From Erythrobacter tepidarius (lineage in GTDB: Bacteria > Pseudomonadota > Alphaproteobacteria > Sphingomonadales > Sphingomonadaceae): a DNA stretch of 64,000 nt. Under the pieces are notes generated by a model. It saw nothing but the letters and a program-made list of their open reading frames with translations. It made no database searches and had not been told where the DNA came from. The first letter of the stretch is position 1. Each line of letters starts with the position of its first letter. Positions 43,350 through 52,238 of the stretch are shown piece after piece. A program made the position numbers and the translations under genes. The stretch spans positions 51,417 to 115,416 of the forward strand of contig NZ_MUYJ01000013.1 in assembly GCF_002155695.1 (NCBI RefSeq), read 5' to 3'.

Positions 43350-46300
43350 ATGCGTTATTCCGCCCTTACCCGCCAAACTTCGTCGCTGTCGGCGCTTGCC
43401 GCTGCACTGCTCGTCACCGGGCTCGCCCCGGCGAATGCACTGGCGCAGGACAGTGTCGCCGAAGAGTCCGCGAGCGATGAATCCGCCAGCGAGCAGATCA
43501 TCGTCACCGGCTCGCGCATCGCACGCGATCCCAACGCAGCGGCGCCGCTGCCAATCAGCACGCTCGATGCTGAGGATTTCCGAAATTTCGGCGCGACCGA
43601 CGTGACTGCCGCGCTGCGCCAGATCCCGGCGCTGATTGCGTCGGGCACGGTGGCCGACTCGCTCGAACGCGGCGGTGGCGGCGTGGGCCAGGCGACGCTC
43701 AACCTGCGCCAGCTCGGCTCGAACCGGACGCTGGTGCTGGTCGATGGCTGGCGTCACGTCTCGGGTGTGGCCGGTTCGCAGACGGTCGACGTCTCTACCA
43801 TTCCCAACGCCCTGATCGAGCGTGTCGAAGTGCTGACCGGGGGCGCATCGGCGGTCTATGGCGCGGATGCGGTGACGGGCGTGGTCAACTACGTTCTCAA
43901 GCGCGATTTCGAAGGCATCCAGCTCGACGGGCAGATGGGGCTTTCGACCAAGGGCGACGGCAAGAGCTATCGTCTCGAAGGTGTCATCGGCCAGAATTTC
44001 GCGGAAGGCCGGGGCAACATCACCTTGGCGGCCGGATACACGCAGGATGACGAGATCCTGCTGGGCGACCGTTCCTTCACCCGCGACAACGGACGCGGCA
44101 ACAATTCGACCACCTATGCCAACCCGCTGCGCCGCTTCCAGCGCGGGGACATCAACCCGGCCACCATGCCGAACTTTGCCAGCCGCTTCCGGCTTGGCGG
44201 CCCGGGCCCGAACAACACCCGCTTCCCATTCGGTCCGCTGATCCCAACCCCGGCGCAAGTCGCCACGCTGTTTCCCGGCGGCATCACCCCAGCCGAACAG
44301 GCGCTGGTCGACCGCGCGGCCAACGCGCCGGCCTTCGTGATTGGCGCCGATCCGCGCTTCGCCATCTCCTCAAACGCCGGCCTCGTGTTCCGTAATGATT
44401 TCGATTACTTCTCGGCCGATGTGAACAACAACGGCATCCCCGACTGTAACGAAAGCTACATCGGGCGTACCGGCTTCGGCGGGGGTGGCTGCTACGTGAC
44501 CACGCCGGAAGGCGGCGTGCGGCCGTTTGTCGACGGCATCATCGCCACCGCCTCCAACCAGTTCAGCGGTGATGGTGCGGTCGAGCGGACCAACGAAACC
44601 TCCTTGATCCCCGAATCCGAGCGCATCTATGCCAACCTGCGCACCAGCTTCGAATTCTCGACAGCTGCCCGCGTCTGGCTCGACGCGAAGTATGTCCGCA
44701 CCAACACCACCAGCCGCAACAACTACAACAGCTTCTACGACAGCCTGTTCATCGCGCCGGATAACCCCTTCATTCCGGACGTGCTTCAGGCCGATGCGGA
44801 CGAAGCGGGCGGTCTGCGCATCAGCCGCGACTTTCTTGATCTGGGGCCGGGCATCTCCACCTCCAAGCGCGAGACCTACCGGATCGTCGGCGGTATCGAA
44901 GGCGAGATTACGCCGCACCTGAAGTATGAACTGGTGGGCAACTACGGGCGCAGCGACAACGCTGATACCTTCAGCAACTCGGTGCTGTACGATCGCCTCT
45001 TCGCCGCAATCGACGTGGTGACCAACCCCGCCAATGGCCAGCCGATCTGTCGCTCGACGCTCGATCCGACCGCGCCTCCGCATCCCGGTTCGGAATTCTT
45101 CCCGGTGATCGCACCCGGCTTCTTTACCTTCCGTCCGGGTGACGGCCAATGTGTGCCGGTGAGCCTGTTCAACGGAGTCAACTCGGTGAGCCAGGCGGGT
45201 GTGGACTTCATCACCACCCCGACCACCGATCGCTTCCGTCTCGAGCAGACCGTGGTGACCGGCCTGTTGAACGGCGACACTGGCGCCTTCTTCAACCTCC
45301 CGGGCGGGGCGGTGCAGTTCTCGCTGGGCGCGGAATACCGCAAGGAAAAGTCGCGGTCGCGCTTCAACGATCTGCTGCTTGGCAACCTGCCCGAAGGTTC
45401 GCCGGCAGGCCCGGCCGGCACCTTCATCGGCGACATCTCGGACAACCAGTCACTGCTGTTTGACGCCCAGACCCGCCAGTTCAATTCCGGCGGTTCTTTC
45501 GACGTGGTCGAAGTGTTCGGGGAAATCCTCCTGCCGGTGCTGTCCGACACGCCGTTCTTTCACGAACTCACCTTCGGTGCGGCTGGTCGCTATGCCGATT
45601 ACTCGACCGTGGGCGGCGCCTTCACCTGGAATGTCAACGGCATATGGGCCCCGGTCGAGGACATTCGCTTCCGCGGCACTTACGCTCGGGCCATCCGCGC
45701 GCCCAACATCTCGGAACTGTTCGATCCCCAGCAGGGCGCGACCTTCCGGCCTTCCGACCCGTGCGATGCCAACCTGATCGATGACACGCCCAACCGGCGC
45801 GCCAATTGTATCGCGGAGGCGATCGCGCTCGGCTTCAATGCCGACTTCATCAACGGCAACCCCGGCGCTGGCATCTCGCCCTACGAAGATCCGCTTACCG
45901 CGCGCTTCTCGGGCACCAGCGGTGGCAACCCGAACCTGAAGGAGGAAACCGCCACCACCTGGACGGTGGGCACGGTGATCAAGCCACGCTTCCTGCCCGG
46001 CCTTTCGATTTCGGCGGACTATTATGCGATCGAGATCAAGGACGCGATCCAGGCCGTGACCGCGCAGGATATCGTCAATTCCTGCTACGACCTGCCGACC
46101 TTCCCGAACGACTTTTGCGACCTGTTTGAACGTAACGGACCGGGTTCGGCAACGCCTTTCGGTTTCAACTTCCTGCGCCAGACCCAGATCAACTTTGCCA
46201 AGCTGGAAACGCGCGGGGTCGACTTCCAGGTCAACTACGGCTTCGCGTTGGGCGAGAACAACTTCAACCTCAATGTCGGTGGCAACTGGACCGAGCGGCT

Positions 46301-46682
46301 CAACCGCTTCTTCGATCCCGTTGATCCGACCTTCGTCAATCCGGGCCTGCGCGAGCTGGGCGCTCCGGAATGGTCGGGCTACGGCTCGGTCACCTGGAAC
46401 CGCGGCGACTTCACTCTCAACTACGGGGTGCAGTATATCGGTTCGACGGCGGTTGCCTCGGTCATCCAGATCGAACGCATCCAGGAGGAATTCGGCCCGG
46501 CTGGCTTCGCGCCGGAATACTGGCTGCACAACCTCGCCTTCAATCTCGATGCCACCGACGAGATTACCTTCTACGGCGGCATCAATAACCTGACCGACGA
46601 GAAACCCTACTTGTCGAGCTCGGCCTACCCGGTCTCGGGCATCGGACGGACGATGTTCCTGGGCATAACGGCGCGCTTCTGA
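43350..46682 (+). CDS. TonB-dependent outer-membrane receptor (large)
   Basis: A 1110-residue outer-membrane beta-barrel transporter with a signal peptide of about 33 residues (cut after ANALAQ). The plug domain shows the TonB-box-like QIIVTGSRIARDPNA, ATDVTAALRQIPALIASG, NLRQLGSNRTLVLVDGWRHV and YGADAVTGVVNYVLKRDFEG; the barrel ends in GINNLTDEKPYLSSSAYPVSGIGRTMFLGITARF, the typical terminal aromatic strand. The class (very long, with an S-R-I N-terminus) is common among sphingomonads for oligosaccharide or peptide import. No substrate can be assigned: flanking genes are a converging zinc-type GTPase and a divergent acyl-CoA dehydrogenase. Confidence 0.95.
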   Translation: MRYSALTRQTSSLSALAAALLVTGLAPANALAQDSVAEESASDESASEQIIVTGSRIARDPNAAAPLPISTLDAEDFRNFGATDVTAALRQIPALIASGTVADSLERGGGGVGQATLNLRQLGSNRTLVLVDGWRHVSGVAGSQTVDVSTIPNALIERVEVLTGGASAVYGADAVTGVVNYVLKRDFEGIQLDGQMGLSTKGDGKSYRLEGVIGQNFAEGRGNITLAAGYTQDDEILLGDRSFTRDNGRGNNSTTYANPLRRFQRGDINPATMPNFASRFRLGGPGPNNTRFPFGPLIPTPAQVATLFPGGITPAEQALVDRAANAPAFVIGADPRFAISSNAGLVFRNDFDYFSADVNNNGIPDCNESYIGRTGFGGGGCYVTTPEGGVRPFVDGIIATASNQFSGDGAVERTNETSLIPESERIYANLRTSFEFSTAARVWLDAKYVRTNTTSRNNYNSFYDSLFIAPDNPFIPDVLQADADEAGGLRISRDFLDLGPGISTSKRETYRIVGGIEGEITPHLKYELVGNYGRSDNADTFSNSVLYDRLFAAIDVVTNPANGQPICRSTLDPTAPPHPGSEFFPVIAPGFFTFRPGDGQCVPVSLFNGVNSVSQAGVDFITTPTTDRFRLEQTVVTGLLNGDTGAFFNLPGGAVQFSLGAEYRKEKSRSRFNDLLLGNLPEGSPAGPAGTFIGDISDNQSLLFDAQTRQFNSGGSFDVVEVFGEILLPVLSDTPFFHELTFGAAGRYADYSTVGGAFTWNVNGIWAPVEDIRFRGTYARAIRAPNISELFDPQQGATFRPSDPCDANLIDDTPNRRANCIAEAIALGFNADFINGNPGAGISPYEDPLTARFSGTSGGNPNLKEETATTWTVGTVIKPRFLPGLSISADYYAIEIKDAIQAVTAQDIVNSCYDLPTFPNDFCDLFERNGPGSATPFGFNFLRQTQINFAKLETRGVDFQVNYGFALGENNFNLNVGGNWTERLNRFFDPVDPTFVNPGLRELGAPEWSGYGSVTWNRGDFTLNYGVQYIGSTAVASVIQIERIQEEFGPAGFAPEYWLHNLAFNLDATDEITFYGGINNLTDEKPYLSSSAYPVSGIGRTMFLGITARF

Positions 46683-46709
46683 TCACGCGCCTTCGGGCGT
46701 GACCACGGC

Positions 46710-46742
46710 GGGCGGAGCAGGCGACACCCTGCTCCGCCCTTT
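46710..46742 (+). terminator. Strong intrinsic terminator after the TonB receptor
   Basis: GGGCGGAGCAGG-CGACAC-CCTGCTCCGCCC is a perfect 12-bp stem with a six-base loop, directly followed by TTT, starting 28 bases after the receptor stop codon. A second shorter hairpin with a TTCG loop (CGCGCC-TTCG-GGCGTG, one wobble) lies just before it at 46686-46701. This is the clearest intrinsic terminator in the window. Confidence 0.85.
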
Positions 46743-46949
46743 GGCATTTGGGGGCCTGAGCGGCAAGCGGTGCGCCCAAGCCGCTATCGGCACCGGGGAT
46801 ATCTCGTGCGCGTTGGGCGCCACGCAACCGAACGCCGCAGCAATCTCGCGCCCGGTAAGGCCATTGCCGAGCCGCAAACCGGTCGCAGGCGCAGTGCTGA
46901 TGCGCCCAAGCCAGAGCCAAAACTTCGCGCCGGCTCAAGGTCGCGCACG

Positions 46950-48188
46950 TCAGGCATCGACGGGAACGGCCGCATCGCCCCAAGCGGGAAAGGGATCGTT
47001 GAGGCGTTCCCATTTTTCGGGCGTGAATTCGTCGGTCGGGACAAGGCAGGCATCCAGCGCTGCGGTGATCGCCGCCTTGTCGAGCCCGATGCCGATGAAC
47101 ACAAGCTCCTGCCGCCGGTCGCCCCAGACCGGGTGCCACTGCTTGACGACGAATTGTTCGAAGGTGCCGTCGTCGGGCCAGCGGTTCTTGGGCACTGCGG
47201 CCCACCAGCGGCCCATGCGGCTCACCGTCTTCTGGTGCCCGGCAATCGCCAGCTCGCCGAGGAAATCGGTGCGGGTAGCAAGCCAGAAATGCCCCTTGGC
47301 GCGGATCACCCTGTCGAGCGCATCGCTGGTCAGGAAGCGGTAGAACATCGCCGGATGGAACGGGCGGCGGGCGCGATAGACGAAGCTTTCGACGCCATAT
47401 TCCTCACTCTCGGGGCGGTGGCTGGCATAGTCGAAAAGCTCCTTCATCCACAGCGGGTGCTGTTCGGATCGCTCTTCGTCATAAAGGCCGGTATCGAGGA
47501 TCGCGTCGAGCGCGACCTTGCCGAAGTCGGCCTCTATGATGCGTGCATCGGCATTGAGCGAGGCGACCACCTTTTTGACCATGGCGAGCTGTTCGGGCGG
47601 CACGGCGCTGGCCTTGTTGACGATCACCACGTCGGCGAATTCGATCTGTTCGACCAGCAGGCCCACCAGGCTGCGATCATCGCCTTCGCCCGCCGTCTCG
47701 CCGCGGGCCGAGAGCAGATCCGTGCTCGAATAGTCGGCCAAGAGGTTGAGCGCGTCGACCACCGTCACCATCGTATCGAGCCGCGCGACATCGCCAAGGC
47801 ATTCGCCATATTCGTCCCGGAACGAGAAGGTCGCGGCCACGGGCAGGGGTTCCGAAATCCCGGTGCTTTCCATCACGAGGTAATCGAAGCGGCCCTCCTC
47901 GGCGAGCTTGCGCACTTCCTTGAGCAAGTCGTCGCGCAAGGTGCAGCAGATGCAGCCATTGGTCATCTCGACCAGCGTTTCCTCTGCGCGGCACAGCGCC
48001 GCCTCGCCGCCGCGCACCAGATCGGCGTCGATGTTGACCTCGCTCATGTCGTTGACGATCACCGCCACCCGCTTGCCTTCGCGGTTGGCGAGGATGTGGT
48101 TGAGCAGCGTGGTCTTGCCTGCGCCGAGGAAGCCCGAAAGCACGGTGACGGGCAGGCGGGAGTCGGCAACGGGGGCGGAAAGGGTCAT
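46950..48188 (-). CDS. COG0523 (CobW/ZigA-type) GTP-binding metallochaperone
   Basis: G3E-family GTPase thought to deliver metal (here zinc) to client proteins under zinc limitation. The 412-residue protein has Walker [21 protein letters not shown], the metal-binding CxCC motif [15 protein letters not shown], Walker B/switch [19 protein letters not shown], guanine-specificity motif [10 protein letters not shown] and a C-terminal CobW_C domain ending in the [16 protein letters not shown] motif. ATG at 48188 gives the normal N-terminus; the longer frame crosses the promoter. It is divergent from the MerC gene across a Zur-box-like repeat, 48 bases upstream of its start. Confidence 0.92.
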   Translation of the reverse strand: MTLSAPVADSRLPVTVLSGFLGAGKTTLLNHILANREGKRVAVIVNDMSEVNIDADLVRGGEAALCRAEETLVEMTNGCICCTLRDDLLKEVRKLAEEGRFDYLVMESTGISEPLPVAATFSFRDEYGECLGDVARLDTMVTVVDALNLLADYSSTDLLSARGETAGEGDDRSLVGLLVEQIEFADVVIVNKASAVPPEQLAMVKKVVASLNADARIIEADFGKVALDAILDTGLYDEERSEQHPLWMKELFDYASHRPESEEYGVESFVYRARRPFHPAMFYRFLTSDALDRVIRAKGHFWLATRTDFLGELAIAGHQKTVSRMGRWWAAVPKNRWPDDGTFEQFVVKQWHPVWGDRRQELVFIGIGLDKAAITAALDACLVPTDEFTPEKWERLNDPFPAWGDAAVPVDA

Positions 48189-48236
48189 GTGCAAATCCTG
48201 TCGTCTGGTTCTTGCAGTGGCGCGCGGGCTTTCTAT

Positions 48237-48254
48237 GTAATGATGTATCATTAC
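48237..48254. promoter_or_regulatory. Zur-box-like operator in a divergent promoter
   Basis: GTAATGAT-GT-ATCATTAC is a perfect inverted repeat of eight-base arms with a two-base spacer, between the COG0523 gene (start 48188, minus) and the MerC gene (start 48271, plus). Its AT-rich, T-G-T-A-A-T/A-T-T-A-C pattern resembles the zinc-uptake regulator (Zur) operators of proteobacteria. Both promoters would be covered by one bound dimer. A weaker half-match, TGTTATATCATC (48708-48719), precedes the small secreted protein. Confidence 0.7.
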
Positions 48255-48270
48255 GCAATAGGGGCAACAT

Positions 48271-48663
48271 ATGGCAAGTTCACCTTCGCCGGCGCCGGAC
48301 AAAGCGCCGTGGCATCGCTTCGGCATGGGACTATCGGTGTTATGCCTGCTACACTGTCTCGCCCTGCCCTGGTTGCTGACGAGCCTGCCGGTGGTGGTGT
48401 TTGCCGCCCTGCCGGAACCCTTGCGCCATAACGAGTGGTTCCATGCCGCGCTGATCGGGCCGGTGCTGCTGGTGAGCGGACCGGTGCTGCTGCGCGGCGC
48501 GCCAGGCAAAGCGCAGACCATGATGGTGCTTTCGGCCTTCGCTGCGCTGATGGGCGGTCTGTTGATGGACAACGAGATCGGCGAACGGGGCCTGACCATG
48601 ACCGGCGCAGGTCTGCTGCTCGCCGCCCATTGGAGCCGCTTGCGCCAGCACCATCGGCATTAA
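48271..48663 (+). CDS. MerC-domain membrane protein
   Basis: A 130-residue integral membrane protein with four helices and the MerC cysteine-histidine motif [14 protein letters not shown] near residue 25 (C-x3-H-C). In mercury operons MerC transports Hg(II); in Zur-type loci MerC-like proteins are probably linked to zinc or similar divalent metal. It is the first gene downstream of the Zur-box-like operator. The polar His-rich C-terminal end (LRQHHRH) fits metal contact. Direction of transport is unknown. Confidence 0.85.
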   Translation: MASSPSPAPDKAPWHRFGMGLSVLCLLHCLALPWLLTSLPVVVFAALPEPLRHNEWFHAALIGPVLLVSGPVLLRGAPGKAQTMMVLSAFAALMGGLLMDNEIGERGLTMTGAGLLLAAHWSRLRQHHRH

Positions 48664-48724
48664 TCCGGAGGACAAGGCAAGGTGCATGGACGTTCCTGGA
48701 AATGTTGTGTTATATCATCTAGCG

Positions 48725-49060
48725 ATGACAATAACGCGTATTGTGCTCGCCCCCGTCGCTTGGCTGTTTGCCTTCCTGTCCTTCGCAAGCCCCGCGCAGG
48801 CCTGCGATCTTGACGGCCTGGCAGGAATGTTCGGCTCGCACAGTCTCAATCCCTTTGCTGGACGCATGGCAGGGATGCAGCCCCCTGTCGGGCAACCGGC
48901 GGCCCCGGCCGAGCAGTCGCCGCAGGCCGCCGCGCCCGAGCGGCAAAGGCAAGACCGCCGCGAAGCACCTTCGGAGGCAAAGACAGAGCGCCCCAAGCTC
49001 TCGGAAAGCCGCGATGGCAACGGCTCCATCAGCGCCGACAACAAGGTGTTGCTCATCTGA
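48725..49060 (+). CDS. Small secreted protein of unknown function in the metal locus
   Basis: A 111-residue protein with a signal peptide (MTITRIVLAPVAWLFAFLSFASPAQA) and a mature part starting CDLDGLAGMFGSHSLNPFAGRMAGM, then a Pro/Ala/Gln-rich disordered stretch (QPAAPAEQSPQAAAPERQRQ) and a charged tail. ATG at 48725 is taken as start; an in-frame ATG at 48686 would add 13 residues. It lies between the MerC-like gene and the ABC transporter genes, all on one strand. I do not recognise the family; a periplasmic metal-binding or adaptor role is only a guess from position. Confidence 0.6.
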   Translation: MTITRIVLAPVAWLFAFLSFASPAQACDLDGLAGMFGSHSLNPFAGRMAGMQPPVGQPAAPAEQSPQAAAPERQRQDRREAPSEAKTERPKLSESRDGNGSISADNKVLLI

Positions 49061-49061
49061 G

Positions 49062-49691
49062 ATGATGCTTACCGTGCGCAATCTGAGCAAGGCCTATGCG
49101 GGCCGGCAAGTGCTCCTAGATATCTCCCTCACGCTGAGAAGTGGCGAAAAGATGCTGCTGCTCGGCCCGTCCGGTTCGGGCAAATCGACGCTGCTCGCCT
49201 GCTTGTGCGGCCTTGCCCAGCCCGACACCGGCAAGGTGACACTGGACGATGCTCCGATCAATGACGCCATCCGTCGCCGCCACTTCGGGATCGTGTTTCA
49301 GACACTGCGGCTGGTCTCGGCCCTTTCTCTAAGCGCCAATCTCGTGCTGGCGCAAAAGCTCCAGACGGGACGCAGCGATCCGGCACTGATCGCGCACCTG
49401 CTCGAACGGCTCGGCATCGCCGGGCGAGCCAATGCCCGTCCGCATCAGCTGAGCCAGGGCGAAGCGCAGCGCGCCGCGATCGCCCGCGCGCTCGCCGTGC
49501 GGCCGGCGATCCTGGTGGCGGACGAGCCTACCTCGGCGCTCGATCAGACCAATGCCGCGATCGTCGCAAGGCTGCTTGCCGATCTCGCCGACGAGGCCGG
49601 TGCGGCGCTGATCATCGCCACCCACGACGAACGGCTGCGCCCCCACGTGCCGCGCACACTGACGCTGGCCGAAGGGCGGATCGCGGCATGA
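49062..49691 (+). CDS. ABC transporter ATP-binding protein (MacB/LolD-like)
   Basis: A 209-residue ABC ATPase: Walker A LLLGPSGSGKSTLLACLCG, Q-loop IVFQTLRLVSALSLSANL, signature HQLSQGEAQRAAIARAL, Walker B AILVADEPTSALD and the H-loop IIATHDERL. It belongs to the LolD/MacB-type branch that pairs with FtsX-like permeases. ATG ATG at 49062/49065 gives two equivalent starts. Its stop overlaps the permease start (ATGA), so the two form one transporter. Confidence 0.93.
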   Translation: MMLTVRNLSKAYAGRQVLLDISLTLRSGEKMLLLGPSGSGKSTLLACLCGLAQPDTGKVTLDDAPINDAIRRRHFGIVFQTLRLVSALSLSANLVLAQKLQTGRSDPALIAHLLERLGIAGRANARPHQLSQGEAQRAAIARALAVRPAILVADEPTSALDQTNAAIVARLLADLADEAGAALIIATHDERLRPHVPRTLTLAEGRIAA

Positions 49692-50917
49692 TTTCGCTCG
49701 CGCTCGCCTATCTGCGCGATCGGCCGCTGACCAGCTTGCTCAACATGGTGCTGCTGGGGATCGCGGTCGCCATGCTGGTGCTGCTGCTGCAACTCGGCAC
49801 CCAGGCCAATACCCGCTTGGCGCGCGATACGGCCGGCATTGATCTGGTGGTTGGCGCCAAGGGCTCGCCGCTCCAGCTGATCCTGTCGAGCGTGCTGCAT
49901 GTCGACCAGCCGACCGGCAACATCCCGATCCAAGCCCGTGCGCTGGTCGAGCGCGATCCGGCCGTGGCGCGGGTGGTGCCGCTCGCTCTGGGAGACAATT
50001 TTCGCGGCTACCGGATCGTTGGCACGGACGCCGGCTTCGCTCAGCTTTACCGCACGCGGCTGGCCGAAGGCCGCGCCTTTGCGGCTCCGATGGAGGCCGT
50101 GCTGGGCGCGGAAGTGGCCCGCGCGACCGGGGCAAGACCGGGCCAGAAGTTCACCGGCAGCCACGGCCTGGGCAGCGAAGACGGACAGGACCAAGGCCAT
50201 GATCACGCACCCTTCGTCACGGTGGGCATCATGGCGCCGACCGGGGGTGTGGCCGACCGGTTGATCCTGACCAGTGTCGAGAGCGTGTGGCAGGTTCATG
50301 GTATCGAAGCCAATCACGAGGAAGGAGCTGGCGAACACGATCACGAACACGAAACCGGCCCCGATGCGCTCGAACCCGAGCTTACTGCGCTGCTCGTGAC
50401 CTACGGCAATGCGGCCGGCGCGCTGCGGGTGCCGGCGATGGTCAACCGCCAGAGCGCTTTGCAGGCCGCCGTCCCCGCGACCGAGATGGCAAGGCTGCTG
50501 GATCTGGCCGGCGCGAGCTTCGATGCGATCCGCGTGTTCGGCTGGCTGCTTGCTGCCATGGGCGGACTTGCAATCTTCGTCGCTCTGGTCGGCATTGCCC
50601 GGGCGCGCGAAGGCGATCTGGCGCTGCTGCGGGTGATGGGGGCGACCAGAGGCCAGGTGTTCGGCACGGTGATGCTCGAAGGCATGCTGACAGCCCTCGC
50701 GGGCGCTGTGACGGGCTGGATTGCGGCGCACGGTCTGATCATGGCGGCGCGGCAGACCTATCCGACGCTGGCCGAACTCGGGCTTGTCCCATGGCAACCG
50801 CTCCCCGCCGAATTGGCAGTGCTCGCAGGCGTGGTGGGGATTGGTGCGCTCGCCGCGCTGTTGCCCGCGCTCACCGTCTATCGCCTTGATCCTGCACAGA
50901 TTCTGGCAAGGATTTGA
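49688..50917 (+). CDS. FtsX-like ABC transporter permease with His/Asp-rich insert
   Basis: A 409-residue inner-membrane permease with an N-terminal helix (about residues 17-36), a periplasmic domain of about 230 residues, and three C-terminal helices (about 280-305, 325-350, 365-390), the MacB/FtsX topology. The periplasmic domain carries two acidic-histidine runs: DGQDQGHDHAPFVTV (about residue 165-178) and EEGAGEHDHEHETGPD (about 212-227). Such HDH/HDHEH stretches suggest zinc or other metal contact. The pattern fits a metal-responsive or metal-handling transporter, in line with the Zur-like operator upstream. Lipoprotein release (LolE-like) is the alternative family role. Confidence 0.85.
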   Translation: MISLALAYLRDRPLTSLLNMVLLGIAVAMLVLLLQLGTQANTRLARDTAGIDLVVGAKGSPLQLILSSVLHVDQPTGNIPIQARALVERDPAVARVVPLALGDNFRGYRIVGTDAGFAQLYRTRLAEGRAFAAPMEAVLGAEVARATGARPGQKFTGSHGLGSEDGQDQGHDHAPFVTVGIMAPTGGVADRLILTSVESVWQVHGIEANHEEGAGEHDHEHETGPDALEPELTALLVTYGNAAGALRVPAMVNRQSALQAAVPATEMARLLDLAGASFDAIRVFGWLLAAMGGLAIFVALVGIARAREGDLALLRVMGATRGQVFGTVMLEGMLTALAGAVTGWIAAHGLIMAARQTYPTLAELGLVPWQPLPAELAVLAGVVGIGALAALLPALTVYRLDPAQILARI

Positions 50918-50921
50918 TCCG

Positions 50922-51455
50922 ATGATTTCCTCTGACACGATCGAACTGGCACTCTGGCGCGGCGCATTGGTGATGCTGGCGGCGCTGGGGCTTGGAACCA
51001 TCGGCCCGGCCACCAGCGCGCAGGCCCCCGATTACAAGGCCGGGCGCGTGGTCGAGGACGTGTGGAAGCCCGCCGCCACGCCCAAGGGCGGGGTGTCATG
51101 GAAGGTGCTCGAATCCACCGGTGAGACCACCCGCACCGACGCGCAGGGCTTCATCGTCTCCAAGCCGCGATTCACCCCGCAGGTGAAGGCGCTAGCGGGC
51201 AAGCGCATCACGGTGGCGGGCTGGATGATGCCGCTCACCACGGGCAAGACCCAGAAGCATTTCGTTCTGCTCGGTTATCCGCCCGGCTGTCCGTTCCACT
51301 TCCACGCCGCCCCCAACCAATTTATCGAGGTCTACGCCGACACACCCTTCCCGACCAGCGAGACACGGGTGTTCACGGTGAGCGGGGTTCTGGAACTGAC
51401 GGGCTACGATGAAAGCGGCATCTTCTATCGGCTGCGCAAGGCCCGCCCGGGGTAG
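50922..51455 (+). CDS. DUF3299 periplasmic protein
   Basis: A 177-residue protein with an N-terminal hydrophobic segment (ALVMLAALGLGTIGPATSAQA, a signal peptide or anchor) and a DUF3299-like domain: KALAGKRITVAGWMMPLTTGKTQKHFVLLGYPPGCPFHFHAAPNQFIEVYADTP-type segments, split here as GWMMPLTTGKTQKHFVLLGY and PPGCPFHFHAAPNQF. The cluster C-P-F-H-F-H could be a metal-binding site. It follows the permease by four bases and closes the operon. From memory, DUF3299 proteins accompany MacB-like ABC pairs in Zur-controlled zinc systems such as vibrio Zrg; this was not checked. Confidence 0.75.
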   Translation: MISSDTIELALWRGALVMLAALGLGTIGPATSAQAPDYKAGRVVEDVWKPAATPKGGVSWKVLESTGETTRTDAQGFIVSKPRFTPQVKALAGKRITVAGWMMPLTTGKTQKHFVLLGYPPGCPFHFHAAPNQFIEVYADTPFPTSETRVFTVSGVLELTGYDESGIFYRLRKARPG

Positions 51456-51464
51456 GGCCGTACC

Positions 51465-52238
51465 TCACCAGCGCGGCGGACGCTTTTCCAGAAAGGCGGC
51501 GATGCCCTCGGCCGCGTCGGGATGGAGGATGTTGGCAAGCGCCTCGCCCTGAACGAATTCATAGGCCTCCTCCAGCGGCAGACGGCACTGGCGCTGGAAC
51601 GAGCGCTTGCCCCTGCGCAGCACCGAAGCGGGCTTGCTGGCGATGGTGCGAGCGAGGGCATCGACTGCCGCGTCGAGTTCGTCCACCGGATGCACCGCAT
51701 TGACAAGGCCGATGCGCAGCGCGTGATCGGCCGCGAACAGGCTGCCAGTTGCCAGCATCATCATCGCGTGTTTGCGCCCCACGGTCCGCTCCAGCAGCAC
51801 CTGCGGCGTATGGCACCAGAAGCCGATATTGACCCCGGGCACGGCGAAGCGCGCGGCAGCCGACGCCAGTGCCAGATCGCAGGCTGCCACCAGCTCGCAG
51901 CCCGCGGCGGTAGCGACGCCTTCGACCTTGGCGATCACGATCTGCGGCTGCGCCATCACCTGCCGCATCAGGGCGACCAGCCCGGCAAAATCCGCGCGCA
52001 AAGCCTCCTCGTCAGGCTCGCCGGTGAATTCGGTAAGATCGTGCCCGGCGCTGAAAATCCGCCCGCCCGCACCGGACAGGACGATCACCTTGATATCCTC
52101 GCGCGGGGCCAGCGCCGCAAGCTCGGCGCGCAATCCCGCCACCAGTCCCGCCGACAGGCTGTTGCCCTGCCCGGGACGGTTCAGCACCAGCCCGGCGACC
52201 GGCCCGTTCTCCTCGCGCAGGACCAAGGCAGCGCTCAT
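51465..52238 (-). CDS. Enoyl-CoA hydratase/isomerase-family protein
   Basis: A 257-residue crotonase-fold enzyme. The oxyanion segments are VIVLSGAGGRIFSAGHDLTEF and KVEGVATAAGCELVAACDLALAS. The catalytic stretch reads VPGVNIGFWCHTPQVLLERTVG and lacks the usual catalytic Glu, so it is closer to ECHDC3-like proteins whose activity is unclear. The stop overlaps nothing downstream; its own start overlaps the cytochrome stop (ATGA at 52235-52238), tying it to the amine-oxidation operon. Role in that pathway cannot be defined. Confidence 0.85.
   Translation of the reverse strand: MSAALVLREENGPVAGLVLNRPGQGNSLSAGLVAGLRAELAALAPREDIKVIVLSGAGGRIFSAGHDLTEFTGEPDEEALRADFAGLVALMRQVMAQPQIVIAKVEGVATAAGCELVAACDLALASAAARFAVPGVNIGFWCHTPQVLLERTVGRKHAMMMLATGSLFAADHALRIGLVNAVHPVDELDAAVDALARTIASKPASVLRRGKRSFQRQCRLPLEEAYEFVQGEALANILHPDAAEGIAAFLEKRPPRW

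Noticed and set aside
46683..46877. 64-residue minus-strand frame containing NGLTGREIAAAFGC, faintly like a LuxR HTH helix
   Set aside because: Only a short helix-like stretch fits, and the frame runs through the strong terminator; too little to call even a remnant.
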